DNA of 64,000 nucleotides from Streptomyces oceani. GTDB lineage: Bacteria > Actinomycetota > Actinomycetes > Streptomycetales > Streptomycetaceae. The notes beneath the pieces are model-generated. The model saw only the letters and a list, made by a program, of their open reading frames with translations, was not told the DNA's origin and ran no database searches. Positions within the stretch are counted from its first letter, which is position 1. Each line of letters opens with the position of its first letter. The DNA lies in NCBI RefSeq assembly GCF_001751245.1, contig NZ_LJGU01000151.1, forward strand, positions 341 through 64,340. The letters are read 5' to 3'. A program made the position numbers and the translations under genes. This document shows, piece by piece, positions 32,101 through 35,377 of this stretch.

Positions 32101-32920
32101 TACGGGTCCTCCCGGCGTGGCTGACGGCGCTGCCCTTGATCACCCCGTGGATGCTGTCGCCGTCCCGCACCGCGTCCGCGAGCGGTTTGAGCAGCACCAG
32201 GCCGCCGCCCTCTCCGCGCACATAACCGTCCGCGCGTTCGTCGAACGTCTTGCACGAGCCGGTCGGGGACAGCATTCCGACCTTGGAGAAGGAGACGTTG
32301 CGCGCGGGGGTCAGCACCAAGCTGATGCCACCCGCGATGGCGACGCCGCACTCCTTCTGACGCAGGGACTGCACCGCCAGGTGCACGGCGTCGAGTGATG
32401 CGGAGGATGCCGTGTCGACCGTCACGCTCGGGCCGGTCAGGTCGAAGAAGTGGGATACGCGGTTGGCGATGACGGCGCCCGCCGTCCCCGTGGCGTGGTG
32501 GGCCGCGGGCTCTCGCGCCCCCGTTTCCTGCAACGTCTTGTAGTCCAGGTTGAAGGCGCCCAGAAACACCCCGACGTCGCTTCCCGTCAGCTCACCGGGC
32601 GGCACCGCGGCGTCCTCGAAGCAGGACCAGACGAGCTGCAGCATGATCCGCTGCTGCGGGTCCATGCTCTCCGCCTCCAGCGGGGACACCCGGAAGAACG
32701 CGGCGTCGAAGGCCGCCACGTCCGGCAGGAACGCCCCCCACCTGCTGGTTCCCGCGCCGTCGGGGTCCGCGTACGCCCGCCAGTCCCAGCGGCTGTCAGG
32801 CACCTCGTCGACATGCGAGTCCCCGCGCTCCACAGTGACCCAGAACTGCCGATAGTCCTCGGCGCCGGGAAATCGACACGCCATGCCGGTGATAGCGATG
32901 TCGTCGTCGTTGCTCTGCAC
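5099..32920 (-). CDS. giant trans-AT polyketide synthase subunit 1 (seven modules plus a terminal KS)
   Basis: An open frame of 9,273 codons. I chose the GTG at 32920 because GAAAGAGGA lies 7 nt upstream. A TTG at 32938 in the same frame would add six residues but has no good ribosome site. Domains by active residue, counted from the GTG: KS1 (Ser172 where Cys is expected), ACP1 Ser680; KS2 Cys919, KR2 about 1600-1745, ACP2 Ser1917; KS3 Cys2168, DH3 about 2640-2810, ACP3 Ser2970; KS4 Cys3250, DH4 about 3720, KR4 about 4170-4310, ACP4 Ser4474; KS5 Cys4751, KR5 about 5450-5590, ACP5 Ser5756; KS6 Cys6004, C-methyltransferase about 6640, ACP6 Ser6862; KS7 Cys7112, KR7 about 7790-7935, C-methyltransferase about 8240, ACP7 Ser8494; KS8 Cys8775. 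A short acidic tail (LLDNVLDDYLNGSLDL) follows KS8 and looks like a docking segment. No AT is present, so malonyl units must be loaded in trans. The GTGA overlap couples it to subunit 2. The compound is unknown. Confidence 0.95.
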   Translation of the reverse strand: MQSNDDDIAITGMACRFPGAEDYRQFWVTVERGDSHVDEVPDSRWDWRAYADPDGAGTSRWGAFLPDVAAFDAAFFRVSPLEAESMDPQQRIMLQLVWSCFEDAAVPPGELTGSDVGVFLGAFNLDYKTLQETGAREPAAHHATGTAGAVIANRVSHFFDLTGPSVTVDTASSASLDAVHLAVQSLRQKECGVAIAGGISLVLTPARNVSFSKVGMLSPTGSCKTFDERADGYVRGEGGGLVLLKPLADAVRDGDSIHGVIKGSAVSHAGRTRSLTYPSSEAQASVISKALAQARVPPETVNYVEAHGTGTPTGDPVEVRGLVEGFRNARGDDAASGPHNYCGLGSVKPNIGHLEPAAGIAGLVKVLLSMAHEKLPGLPDFTKLNPAITLDETPFYVVDSPREWASPRSETGEPLPRRAGVSSFGFGGTNAHVVLEQAPPREPTAPETRPAYLVCLSGRTETALRRRIHDLADWLEHEGADADLTDLSATLLLGREHLDVRAAFVVRSTAQLRARLEHLIRRGHAAECCHNLGEDRGTPGKTVWPEPPDPHLGAEAPAAEYTQHLLALAESFAAGGEPHGRDLLAAVRTRKLRLPTYPFDEQRFWIATDTAPGSPTERATTEPAPAAPIPAEPTSSERNGPPDVADLLRADLRRLACDVVKLAASEVHPDDRLSDLGFDSVGNTRLAADLSEYYGIALTPSDLYTHFTLGMLEDHLTRDHGAAVTRTYVGTADAYGSPSRRTTTPPPSPAAGTSPAVVSDRDDIAIIGLSGRFPGARSADDLWEILESGRDVVELLPAERREDWAGAPGDPVPRGGWLPGPAEFDPLFFEIAPSEAESMDPRQRLLLQESWRALEDAGYGPRRLRDSTMGMFVGTEQGDYQRVAGREETLTSAHDGVLASRLGYFLNFSGPVLSLNTACSAGLAAVHQASVSLRTGECDTALAAGANILATSRFFQHASQAGMLSEDGVCRPFGKDANGMVVGEAVAVVVLKRLSKALADGDRVHAVIKGSGINYDGRTNGITAPSQPAQTSLLRSVHERFGINPGEIDHVVAHGTGTRLGDPIEVNALAAAFGPYTDKKQYCALTSTKSNLGHTLAASGLVSLIGLVQSLRHETLPASLHCEQDSDYIDWARSPFYVNKESRPWRSTPDRKRLGAVSSFGISGTNAHVVVEGHDALGTADPGDASASRLLVLSAKTDEALTARVADLLEFLEDTDRDQPGLDRISATLLLGRHHFAHRLALLAATPEEAARQLRLLLEGGEAPQAFQGVRPRDFVPQTALVEYGDELTARADGSTADRRKHQDALRALADLYRQGYDLDWEGLFGERVPPVTSLPTYPFAREEYWIGEPPEPAVTLSPTEVQGTGGLHLYVPRWVTERPAAEPDAEAVAGTTLLVLDEDPTRVALFRRHHASTVIQVRAGAGFEEYAAGHYVVNRRAEADFDRLLTAVDPLGRTPLVIANLWPLMSDGTDRTLELESLLHLFRAAHRTGPERELQHLSVVPGEREVAGATAKSLSGFARAMVPVNHLIRMNTLQFGGMPNAESVVLGVLDELRVGAGTLARGGQEIRRADGVRSTRVPQRWTSGVDPVASGLPLKENGVYLISGGAGELGGHLGRYLAEQCRARLVLLGRREPDAELGERIASLETAGAQVAYLRCDVSDRGAVRRALDAARARFGGLDGVFHSAGVLGGVDALSATPADFDAVLAPKLHGTLHLDELTCEEPLDFFVLFSSIAAHVGDFGQGSYAAANRFLDAYAQHREALRADGLRRGRSIAVDWPYWDEGGMLGEIERDATSKALYFDHSGLRGLGTAEGIRTLMAILASDETQVVVAKGERGKIERVLRVAERDRTEASVAARDSEPRPEPLAGTGERSAAEAPALSARTADYLRDKISRVFRISADRLDDAAELGEYGIESIQIMELLRLLGKDFESLPATLFFEYRTIRELAGYFVREHAERMATLLDTGRPATPAVPAAHAARTGRSRVTARVEALSAAERSRDERSRDVAIIGISGRYPHADDPDQLWDVLRGGEDCIEEVPPHRWDKDAYYDPETKPGKTTSKWGGFIDGAEHFDAMFFSVPPKRAAATDPQTRLVLQAAWAAMEDAGYTRRGLNPDGAGKVGVYLGMTWNEYQLYSGQDVSDRAEAANLVSYFLDLHGSSLTVDTACASSLYAVAMACESLRRGDTSMAFAAGVNLSLHPNKYVALSQLKFLAEDGRCRPFGEGGTGYVPGEGVGCVLLKPLDQAVEDGDHVHAVIRGVATRHGGKTNGSTVPNPSAQGDVVVDALRDAGISAEDVSCVEAHGTGTSLGDPIEVTGLTRAFREYTDRSGFCSIGSIKSNIGHLEAAAGIAGITKVVLQLRHKKLVPSLHSRRLNPHIDFSDSPVRVQQELEEWKRPTRTVAGATTEVPRIAGVSSFGAHGAIAHVLIEEPTEPEERPAPVPAPELVLLSAKNAERLRERVRALVRWLPEEGRSARLDDIAYTSQVGREAMEERLALLVESREELRQKLRAFLDGVGDVDGVRHGRSRQSLEALADFEADEQRQRTVRYRLENAAYEELVDLWLEGLSVDWRLLARATTPRRVPLPTYPFAPERHWVAAPPDPEAAGREGVARAHPLVHTNTSTLEAQRFDSVFSGAEFFLRDHVVQGDRVLPGVAYLEMARAAVSASVESAPGALTLRNVVWARPVTVGERPVGVRTVLFAAGAGEAVFEVSSLPDTSGGEAEPIVHSQGVAVFGEPMPADPVDLSGLRDRCDGTRLDPEQCYRTYQRLGLSYGPAHRALESVRAADGQVLARLRLPAEVRESLDAFVLHPSLLDSALQAAIGLEPVEDAAVAHVPFALDELRILGPCREVMWAWVRRSADDRPESRVRKLDIDLCDDSGAVACRFTGFSARPYEAGGASVPASRELPDGDIPEARSETSSAPDESAPAGDGLDERTTRYLIGLLADELGLPANRIDADDALEVYGIDSVMTMALTTKLEQVFGSLPKTLFFEYQSIRALTRYFLETREDELEALLGVGSPEADAGSPDDAEEQTADTPTSTGRSAVASRTRFVSPSRRVARPRAEAGAGSVDVAVIGLAGRYPQARNVREFWRNLVEGKDCVTEVPPDRWDHSRYFDPDVDAADSTYSKWGGFLAGADHFDPLFFTISPSEAEYMDPQERLFLECAQETFEDAGYTRAALGRDPGQGGPGGNVGVFVGVMYEEYQLYAAQEQARGRNITLAGSASSIANRVSYFYDLHGPSMAVDTMCSSSLTAIQLACQSLLTNGCEMAVAGGVNLSLHPNKYLMLADGKYLSSKGLCESFGEGGDGYVPGEGVGAVLLKPLARAEEDGDTIHGVLRGVAVNHGGKTNGYSVPNPRAQLGVIDQALREAGVDARSVSYVEAHGTGTSLGDPIEVAGLTKAFREHSDDVRYCAIGSVKSNIGHAESAAGISGLTKVLLQMRHGRLVPSLHSETLNPHIDFEGGPFFVQRELSEWRRPLSADGTEAPRVAGVSSFGAGGSNAHLIVEEYVPAPRQRPQDGPSVVVLSARTPEALRAQAEQLAGWVADEDGAAASLADIAYTLQTGREAFEERLGLVVDTTADLVAKLTRFLDGEGGVPGLHRGTVKRRQDDALQAFAADEDMARTLGAWAEKGKFDKLLRLWVTGVTVDWDKLPRRGVPCRVPMPTYPFQRERYWPAQGTDVTPAPAGPAGQLHPLVHTNTSSLTEQRFTSVFTGEEFFLADHRVRGERVLSAAACLELVRAAVEASLDEPHGPLSIADVVWAQPVTVGERRQTVEVRLLPRGQDEVGYEIVSREPVAEPVVHGGGVVRVTQESVPAAAGVGLDLASLRAECDLGAWDADQVYDWFLSRGIAYGPGHRGVERLWVGDGQALARLTLPDAVGATLGDYGLHPALLDSALQTCVGLGPLESARSELLLPFAVDEVRVLGECAASMWAWVRGSGDVSSTAGSTDRRIDIDVCDDAGKVCVRLSGVSLRAVPVDRPTGELLASPRWTARDRTGDVSGAGGTPAALALVIGLPRVAEVMRSRGTGRVVLLDAGSARVDGRYSDYARQVFAAVRELLAERAHHPVNVQLVGPADADAWLWAGLAGVLRTAQLENPRVLGQMVLVDPREEPERAAYHVEADRAAPEDTAIRYRSGVREVLRWREFEGATPAPLPWKDGGVYLITGGAGGLGALFARDIATKVERPRIVLTGRAARDEDKDALLERLQLLGAEAVYRQADVGVEADVVALTGWTRRTYGRLDGILHSAGVIRDGFLLKKTDEDFCAVLEPKVSGLVHLDAATQDADLDFLVLFSSFSGAFGNVGQADYAAANAFMDAFAEHRNGLVERGERQGRTVSVNWPLWAAGGMGVDPGVERWLRAQFGMVPLSEDTGVRALYRALAAREDQVLVLEGDRARMTHALLADPADEPEPEPEPEPEPEPEPEPEPATETGEGLIRRAEAYVKKALSSVINLPPARIDAEATLDDYGVNSVMTMSMTRALEEDIGPLSKTLFFEYQTVEALAGHLLDAHADRMRELLLAGENRPEAREGAAVQAATSAGVARRNRTWRTSVPVTAVSPVRAAAPSAAAERTDIAIVGLAGRYPQARDVAEFWENLAAGRDSVTGIPETRWDHGEFFDPDKGAAGRTYSRWGGFLDGAYDFDPLFFAISPREAETMDPQERLFLQCVHETMEDAGYTRGGPRSRTGNVPEGEVGVFVGVMYEEYQLFGAQNQMLGGGAAVAGSSASIANRVSYACGFHGPSMSVDTMCSSSLTALHLACQSLKCGECEVAVAGGVNLSLHPNKYLLLSQGKFVSSDGRCRSFGAGGDGYVPGEGVGAVLLKPLARAIADGDRIHGVVKGTSVNHGGKTNGYTVPNPRAQSDVIGRALEASGVSARAVSYLEAHGTGTTLGDPIEITGLSNAFQDHTGDKQFCAIGSVKSNIGHAESASGIAGITKVLLQMRHGKLAPSLHADTLNPNIDFTDTPFVVQRELADWPRPAPPGGGTGTESPRVAGVSSFGAGGSNAHVVIAEHIPDHHEAGYRLDPALGAVVPLSARTEDALRAQVANLLRWLERPENAAVELADVAYTLQVGREAMEERLGVLATTVPDLAARLRGFLTSGDGDAGDGDTGDVTRGSAGRDGTVRTLLSADADLSTMISTWADKGKYDKLLELWTNGVPVDWRVLYGDRTPRRIGLPTYPFARERYFPFADQPFTVRERVDQDASTDDPPGPARPLVFAEGWEPEPLRDGPARGTGSVVCLCDGSDRQVEAARAVHALDPAARVVFVGRGPAFHRVSPQSYEVREAEVDDYADAFRDIAERHGDVDAVLDLRWLEAGSRPEGVGEVMLAVQGLARAGVLARRFVLAGEYRDGVERAHLEAAMGFERSLGLVLPQPAFTVVLQDAADPRRPAGVAGWVERLLAELRQETPSSALYRAGGRFVSRVRRAEATEAPSPFKRGGTYLVTGGLGGLGLIVAEHLTSGYAANVVLTGRSAPDSRRREKLRGLGADRALYLRADVCDANDMKRVVARAHERFGPVHGVIHAAGVEGEGSVLDKSVADFERTTAAKIAGTLALDEALAGEVLDFVCYFSSTSAVVGDFGTCDYAFGNRFQTAYAAHRGQRCAAGEVSGRTAVINWPLWRDGGMGLDEDVAELYLRSSGQDFLETRDGLRLFETLLAQDAVQHMVVVGEPDRVHRFLGLRPARPAIPTGETASAEPSAPEPSTPDEASRSRTSGTAVDERLNQDLRDVIGRVVKVPPDRIHPNDNLSEYGFDSVSLVELAAGIGERIGVEITPSIFFSHPTLEKLRSHLAGKHRDVLTALYGAAPATSTDGPPANEPVVPVREEPTPAAYADPVPRDGAAERGDAVAVIGMSGRFPGARDVDELWSVLEEGRDVVSPISAERLALWGEAADSPLGALRCGQLSGPEEFDPLFFEISPKEARDLDPRQRLLLQESWRALEDAAWKSGSRDRVGMFVGVEHGDYEGLAGETGSITANHEGALAARLAHFLDFTGPVMAINTACSSGLVAAHQACLSIRDGECDTAVAAGVSLITTPRQLTYMRQAEMLSEDGVCYAFDERANGMVASEAAAVVVLKRLSAAIADGDRVHGVIRASGINYDGRSNGLTAPNGAAQVELLRSTYEKYAIDPAEIDHLVAHGTGTRLGDPVEVNALNDAFTSLTDERRYCALTSTKPNVGHTLAASGLVSLIGILQGMRHETIPASLHCERESDYVDWRDSPFFVNRSNRHWPRAAERERVAALSAFGMSGTNAHMVVESFVTPDHEHDVPTPAHLFAVSAKDEEVLRQRVADLIDFLDGDGGAYGPSHVSATLLDGRTHFRYRCAVVARDQGEAVRLFRDWLDDGAETPDAADGTVPKGFAPRAEMLASGNDLVREVSLLRHDHEAFAEALRAVARLYCQGYELDWRELFGGRRLTPVSLPAYPFARRRCWPTEPARLTETVGEPVVDGQSDDPRLRRVIADSGNGRGFDDDLLCGLLVTQLRSIGMAAAGGGSVADLVDGPSSGRVHGRWLDVSLRFLAEHGYLELDGERYALTTRASAGGDTAWRRWADVCRESGGTNPYVNLMDQAIRGCPDVLSGRSKGTDVIFPDASTSLVEGVYRHCDGAEALNEVVAEQVADRVEALLAADPARPVRVLEIGAGTGGTTDKVLRALSRHRERVEEYCYTDVSAHFLRTGRKEFAAHPYLRYEHFDVERSPLGQGLAGKAYDIVLATNVLHATSDVRAAVRHARELLTQDGTLVLNELAARTLFSHLTFGLLDGWWLHHDPELRIDGCPALEPDSWRKVLHEEGFSAVSFPAAAVHEAGHQIVVARTGAAATARDADHRDLDVLVRREVLARLQESLELDESEIHVEDSFADYGVDSIVGVRLVRDLNEALGGVLEPTDLFDHSSVRRLAAYVTETFPEQVAARLAPPGEARRDTRPDTPTRADAGPAARAADVVGAPPESPDPDLEPVAIIGMSGRFGRAESVDRLWEHLAAGDSLVGEITRWDISRFVEPGADFPRHASLMDDIDQFDPAFFQISGVEATYMDPQQRIALEETWRALEDAGYAGVGAQSTDCGVYIGTQPVDYLPSPGADAPAQAMWGNAESIMPARVSYYLDLRGPAIAVDTACSGSLVAVHLACQALRAGEVGMALAGGVSVQCAPHYYLQAHRAGMLSASGRCHTFDERADGFVPGDGVGFVVLKRLRDALADGDHIHGLVRGSGLNQDGSSNGITAPSAKSQERLQGAVYDKYGLDPADIGLVEAHGTGTRLGDPIEFQALTRAFRGHTDKREYCAIGSVKTNIGHTSPAAGVAGLIKILLALRHREIPPSLNFERGNAHIDFAASPFYVNTVHRDWIAEPGRPRIAALNSFGFSGTNAHMVVEEAPARSREGARPAPHLVVLSALSAEQLRSQAERLAEHLSVRPDTDLGDVSMTLLLGRRHCAVRLACVARSTAELVERLTEWLTTGREEHVRLADLSESRPGEDTAREQRGDFRIRRAADVAESDRVDYLTTVRDRYLRDREPDYAELFADGACRRTPLPTYPFRRQRYWLSEEIDAPSRPAARVEPAPVEPAPVEPAPVEPLPAARPAPPAGGNDLTLAPVWVRDRTPAQAPAVSDGVIVFGADATERARLAAVFGAPVFLDVEDTLSVDALTERLRSVGAIRHLVWVSRTGEDSDATALLRYAGSGVVLFFRLIKALLALRHAGSELNWTVLTRQTQPVLRGERVHPADAAVLGLAEVMAKELPNWRVNSVDIGVGDDIFVPAPPSASSPPVRALRGGQWFRQRLAPAALAAPADSPYTRGGVYVVLGGAGGLGEIWSEDVIRRFGAQVVWIGRRERDDAIQRKIDRLGALGPAPWYVRADAADRESLAAAHTRIRRRFGTVNGVVHSVFGLVDQSLPNTDERRFREGLSAKLDVSAWMAEVFDADDLDFMLFFSSVSSLNPAMGYCSYVAGSAAEDALSHRLSVERAYPVKVVNWGYWGAVGSGLDVPQHIRERLYAQEGLADIDPALAMATVEELLVSPLVQVAHLNTHKPEKFESFDGRESVRVLGPRAVTTALTPALPSRDDQVRAVRTGTKAKAAELDEVLARLLWCDLRERGWFRGRVFDVESFKRDNGVLDKFDRWVRECFTILTRFGHLVETGSGLFTAAEEGFDAGEAEREWERGKAVWLADPELRATADLADRTVRVLTEILAGTASAVEMIFPGSSLDLVEGIYKRNMIADHFNDVVGDCVVALVERAIAENPDVRFRILEVGAGTGGTTATVTRRLRPYAYNIGEYCYTDMSNAFLIHGTREFGAENPFLRCQLFDASKPVAEQGFTEGAYDLVVATNVLHATRDIRESLRNAKALMRPGAAMVINEINGYTPFSLLTFALLDGWWLYDDPELRTEGGPALEPDMWRAVLEWEGYGSVEFPATDAHPLGQQVVVAASDGVIRQNHGDETPAAVEAPAPETSAVAGARTGTEPTQATPGLLREKALTYLKDLVARTLMIPADSVRGGEPLSTYGIDSILILQLLNGLQKDLGQVSSTLFFEYGTVDALADHLVAERPDDIARAVGLAPTPEDGPLQANDAAQEPTEAPATKTGAAVSDGTGLGATEARSSVPPARGAGAGHDGSIAIIGMSARFPQADTLDAFWTGLRSGRHSITEIPADRWDLEGFYEPDKDRAAEEGKSYSKWGGFLDGFADFDPLFFAMTPNEALEVDPQERLFLQETWRAFEDAGYPRERLERQHGGRVGVFAGITRADHNLHGPERWRRGDRTSPYTSFGSVANRVSFKLNLNGPSMPVDTMCSSSLTALHEACVHLLRDECELAVSGGVNLYLHPSGYVALSQLGMLSDEGTCRSFGRGGNGFVPGEGVGALVLKRLDDAERDNDRIHAVIRATGVNHGGTTNGYTVPNPVAQGNLIREVLDKADVDAGTISYVEAHGTGTELGDPIEINGLKRAFSSDTQDTRFCAIGSVKSNIGHAEAAAGLAGVCKVVMQLRHGELAPTLHADEVNPHIDFGSSPFVVQRELAAWRRPRVDVDGATREVPRRAGVSSFGAGGANAHVLIEEYVPAEPAPPRVPDVGPFVVVLSAMDEERLREQASALLRWLSDPATGAVPLADVAYTLQVGRAAMPERLGTVVDSPQELVDRLRGFLDRPARTDDGLRRGRVRPDGGSEPTADEDMAEIVAAWIAKGRYVKVLDLWVHGFDVDWRRLHVGTDVRAVSLPTYPFARERYWVAEEVTNRSQDAVDPDPGPDAERPPPLLDNVLDDYLNGSLDLAAAAELLRPSATAARVGTTDNGGAAK

Positions 32921-32938
32921 GGAAAGATCCTCTTTCAA

Positions 32939-33713
32939 TCCCCGACATCCCGATCGAAACAGGCCGCGCCCCGGGGTGCGGCGAATCAGGAAAGGACTTC
33001 AGCACTTCAGCGTCATGAGAAGAGCACGTGCCACACGGGCGTCATCACCCACCGGAATCCTTCGAATCAGGCTGACAACACGCTTTCTCTCGAAGCCGTG
33101 CCGTATTCCGGTTGACGCCAGAGAGCGGCTGAGCGCCGGTCATAACACACAAGTAATTCCCCGTTGAACAAATGGTCGGCGAGGTCAGGGTTTCGCCGGA
33201 CGCGGTGTGGTCGACCCGATGAGCCGGGAGGTGGTCGTGCCTCCCCCGCTTCCCTCCGTGGAGAAGCGTCTGCACGTGGATCCGCGGACCTTTGACGACG
33301 TACGACGAACCGCACCCGCCGTCCACGAACTTGCCTTCATCATCCCCCGAACTCCGGTACTGCTGACCCCGGTTTGCTCCCCTGGTGGTGGAACGATACC
33401 CGATGGCGTCGACACTTCAAGGTCCGACTAATCTTGACACAGATGACGAGCCCCACTTAGGAAAGTACCCGCTACGGGAGAAGTAGTTGACAACGCAACA
33501 ACATCCGGAACCGGCCCCTCCGCCTGCGGTACGAGACGAGATCCGGGACCAACGGGGATGGAGCTTGCGTACCCCGACGTACCTGGTGGCCCAGCGTCGC
33601 GGTAACCCGCATACGACCGACCGACGTTGACCGGTCAAGGACACATCGGGACCATACGAGCGCCCCAAGCACAGTCGCTGCCGGGGACCGAGATCAGCCT
33701 GAGGGGTTCAGCC
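32939..33713. other. divergent intergenic region between the PKS and P450 genes
   Basis: About 775 bp separate the leftward PKS and the rightward P450. Small open frames on both strands have no recognisable product and no convincing ribosome site. The stretch is less GC-rich than its surroundings and is the natural place for both promoters. I can propose a promoter only on the P450 side. Confidence 0.6.
33434..33463 (+). promoter_or_regulatory. candidate promoter reading toward the P450
   Basis: TTGACA at 33434-33439 is followed after 17 nt by TTAGGA (33457-33462; the overlapping TAGGAA is an 18-nt alternative). The -35 is perfect and the -10 is weak. It lies about 250 nt upstream of the P450 start, which implies a long leader. 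Transcription was not tested. Confidence 0.4.
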
Positions 33714-34904
33714 GTGACCGAAGCCGTTTCCTTTCCACAGGACCGTTCCTGCCCTTACCACCCGCCCACCGGGCACCGGCCGTTGGCGGAGGCCGGGCCG
33801 ATCACCCGCGCCAAGCTCTACGACGGTCGCGAGGTGTGGATCGTGACGGGCCACGCCGAAGCGCGGCAGCTACTGACCGACGAGCGCCTGTCGTCGGTCC
33901 GGGAGAACCCCGCCTTCCCGGTGACCTCGGAGCGCTTCGAGGCCATCCCACTCGAGCAGCGCAGCACCCCGTTGCTGGGCACGGACGGCACGAAGCACCA
34001 CGCCCAGCGCCGTATGCTGCTCCCCAGGTTCACCAACAAGCGCGTCGCCGAGCTGCGCCCACGCATCCAGCAGGTCGTGGACGAGCTGCTGGACGACATG
34101 ATCGAGAAGGGTCGGACCGCCGATCTGGCCACTGACTTCGCGCTTCCGCTGTCGTCGAACGTGATCTGCGCGCTCCTCGGCGTGCCCTACTCCGACCACG
34201 CCTTCTTCGAGAAGCAGTCCTCGCTGCTGCTGCGGGCCACTACGGGCGAGGAGTCCGCGGCCGCCGCCGTCCAGCTCATGACCTACATGGGCGAGCTCGT
34301 CGCCCGTAAGGAACAGGAGCCGGGTGACGACCTGTTGGACACCCTGGTCGAACACCTGCGAGCCGGTGAACTGGAACGCCAGGAACTGGTGAGCCTGGCT
34401 ATCTTCATGCTCATCGCGGGACACGAGTCGACCGCCAACATGATCACGCTGGGCACTCTGACGTTGCTGGAGCACCCGGAGCAGTTCGCCGCGCTGCGGG
34501 CGGACGAGTCGCTGTACCCGGGCGCGGTGGACGAACTCCTGCGGTTCCTGGCCATCGTGGAGGGTCTGGCCCGGGTGGCCACCGAGGAGATCGAGATAGG
34601 CGAGGTGGTCATCCGCCCCGACGAAGCGGTGCTCTTCGCCACCTCCCTGATCAACCGGGACCCCGCCGTGTACCCGGATCCCGACGAACTGGACCTGACC
34701 CGCTCAGCGCGTCAGCACGTCACCTTCGGCTACGGCATCCACCTCTGCCTCGGGCACAACCTCGGGCGGGTCGAGATGGAGGTCGCGCTGCGAACCCTGT
34801 TCACCCGCCTCCCTGACCTGCACCTGGCCACCCCGGTCGACCAGTTGACGTTCTCGTCGGGGGACACGATCCAGGGGCCGGTCTCCCTCCCGGTCGCATG
34901 GTGA
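33714..34904 (+). CDS. cytochrome P450 (CYP107-like tailoring oxidase)
   Basis: 396 residues, the usual size of a soluble bacterial P450. The GTG start has GAGGGG 8 nt upstream. The open frame extends further left but without a ribosome site. Seen: I-helix AGHEST (235-240), the ExxR motif (Glu274, Arg277), and the haem loop FGYGIHLCLG with Cys345 as thiolate ligand. Class I enzymes of this kind take electrons from a separate ferredoxin and reductase, neither of which is adjacent. Divergent placement from a PKS makes a late hydroxylation or epoxidation of the polyketide the most likely role (inference). The substrate cannot be read from the sequence. Confidence 0.9.
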   Translation: MTEAVSFPQDRSCPYHPPTGHRPLAEAGPITRAKLYDGREVWIVTGHAEARQLLTDERLSSVRENPAFPVTSERFEAIPLEQRSTPLLGTDGTKHHAQRRMLLPRFTNKRVAELRPRIQQVVDELLDDMIEKGRTADLATDFALPLSSNVICALLGVPYSDHAFFEKQSSLLLRATTGEESAAAAVQLMTYMGELVARKEQEPGDDLLDTLVEHLRAGELERQELVSLAIFMLIAGHESTANMITLGTLTLLEHPEQFAALRADESLYPGAVDELLRFLAIVEGLARVATEEIEIGEVVIRPDEAVLFATSLINRDPAVYPDPDELDLTRSARQHVTFGYGIHLCLGHNLGRVEMEVALRTLFTRLPDLHLATPVDQLTFSSGDTIQGPVSLPVAW

Positions 34905-35377
34905 ACCAGGCGGGCGGCGCGGCGTTTCGCCAGCGGCCCGGCGGCGGTACGTCCCAGAGCGGGACGAACCCGGCCGTGACAAGGTCGCGCAGGCGGTGTC
35001 GAGTTGCCCGTGTGGCCGTCCAACGCCGCGCCCCACGCACTGGGCGTCGGCCCGTTCCGTGATCGCTCGGTTGTGCCGCGTGCCCCCGGACACTCGGGAT
35101 AGATTGCGGTAGCGCTCCGCTTCCGCCGCGGGGGGAGAGAGGCGAAGGGCTCACCGTCGTCGTCGAGCCGTGTCCGCTGAAGCGGATCAAAGCGACCGAC
35201 ATCGAGCATCGGACGTACCGCCGCGCTGCCCACTCGCGCCCCGAGCCGGTTCGTGCGGTGCCGTACGCGCTACGTCACCGACCCACGGACCCGCGAGCGG
35301 GATACGAGCTGCCAGTCACTCGCTGGCTGACCGCCCGAGGGCGTCGTGAACGTGAAGAATCCACACTGGAGGGGCAA
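34905..35377. other. intergenic region, no gene seen
   Basis: About 470 bp lie between the P450 and the FadB-like gene. Open frames on either strand look like high-GC shadows. A modest inverted repeat (CGTCCC, GGGACG) occurs around 34950. No RNA gene or convincing promoter was found. Confidence 0.5.

Noticed and set aside
33045..33672. Small genes in the PKS-P450 gap
   Set aside because: Overlapping frames on both strands, no ribosome sites, no domain; better read as regulatory DNA.
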